Positions 63,749 to 64,000 of a DNA stretch of 64,000 nt are shown here, piece after piece (the first letter of the stretch is position 1; every line of letters starts with the position of its first letter). The notes below the pieces were generated by a model. That model saw nothing but the letters and a program-made list of their open reading frames with translations. It was not told the origin of the DNA and did not search any database. The DNA lies in contig JAUOPI010000003.1 in assembly GCA_030546905.1 (NCBI GenBank), forward strand, positions 1-64,000. The letters are read 5' to 3'. The stretch is from Granulosicoccaceae sp. 1_MG-2023. Lineage in GTDB: Bacteria; Pseudomonadota; Gammaproteobacteria; Granulosicoccales; Granulosicoccaceae. A program made the translations under genes and the position numbers.

Positions 63749-64000
63749 TCAGCGCAAGCCCATCCCGCGGGCGATAATGCCCTTCAATATCTCGTTGGTC
63801 CCGCCACGTAGCGTAAACGAGGGTGCGCGCAACATACTGTCGACCTGCAGGTCCTGCAGCGCATCGCCGTCGCCCTGCTGCATCCGCAGCGGGCCGAACT
63901 CACGCAGCCGCTCACAGATATCCTGCTCAAAACGTGTCCCCAGGTCTTTGACCAGCGCCGCTTCCACATCCGGCGAACGGCCCTGTCCGAGCAAGGCTGC
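63749..64000 (-). CDS. Acyl-CoA dehydrogenase, C-terminal part, cut by the window edge
   Basis: Only the last about 83 residues are in the window; the 5' part lies beyond 64000. The ending SFTLRGGTNEILKGIIARGMGLR is the family's C-terminal arginine/Gly motif that binds FAD of the neighbouring subunit. It is placed 33 bases before the 62639 gene, probably as its partner subunit. Confidence 0.82.
   Translation of the reverse strand, partial: AALLGQGRSPDVEAALVKDLGTRFEQDICERLREFGPLRMQQGDGDALQDLQVDSMLRAPSFTLRGGTNEILKGIIARGMGLR

Overview
The window looks like the chromosome of a GC-rich marine-type proteobacterium, most likely a gammaproteobacterium. That placement is inferred from gene content and general sequence character; there is no rRNA or marker gene to settle it. 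Coding is dense, and most operons run on the minus strand.

Positions 1-21986 form a methylated-amine locus. Genes at 998-3540 encode a three-component heme-dependent dimethylamine monooxygenase (heme alpha subunit, flavin/2Fe-2S reductase, DmmA-like subunit), followed by an SDR oxidoreductase. A long minus-strand operon (21078 down to 7022) encodes the complete N-methylglutamate pathway: gmaS, mgsABC, purU and mgdABCD. It then continues into eutA and a fused eutB-eutC gene. The fused lyase has lost the EutB aspartate that contacts the substrate amine in classical ethanolamine ammonia-lyase, so it may act on an N-methylated ethanolamine and feed methylamines into the rest of the locus. A divergent XRE-cupin regulator (21381) with a perfect palindrome in its upstream gap is the likely controller. 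A low-GC SLC13 carrier, a YbaK-type deacylase and an IS91-family transposase remnant (3839-6994) separate the two halves of the locus.

Positions 22078-27600 hold a SCO-family protein, a multidomain chemotaxis receptor and a patch of AT-richer accessory genes: an orphan TagO/VasI-like protein, a small gene interrupted by an amber codon, a secreted tandem-repeat protein and a YccF protein. Next is a compact 5.6-kb integrative element (27613-33243) in the 3' end of a tRNA-Ser(UGA) gene. It carries an integrase, an AlpA-type regulator, a Toprim primase, an ATPase, a TubC_N-like protein, 16-bp att repeats and matching integrase-arm repeats at both ends.

Positions 33569-44804 are ordinary chromosome: a Bax-inhibitor-1 protein, an exopolysaccharide co-polymerase/tyrosine-kinase/AAA operon (39172 down to 34572), an ArsR-methyltransferase regulator and cobalamin-dependent metH. 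A 20-bp palindrome between the last two is a probable SahR-type operator.

Positions 44860-57798 are a minus-strand catabolic operon: TAXI-TRAP transporter, CoA-transferase A/B, a second permease, MaoC-like hydratase, acyl-CoA dehydrogenase, CaiB-type CoA-transferase, CitE-like lyase, acyl-CoA ligase and MBL hydrolase. Its core resembles the Pseudomonas itaconate degradation operon. Positions 58525-61786 (plus strand) hold a nitroreductase, a paralogue of the second permease and a nitronate monooxygenase. The window ends in a minus-strand pair of acyl-CoA dehydrogenases with an enoyl-CoA hydratase.
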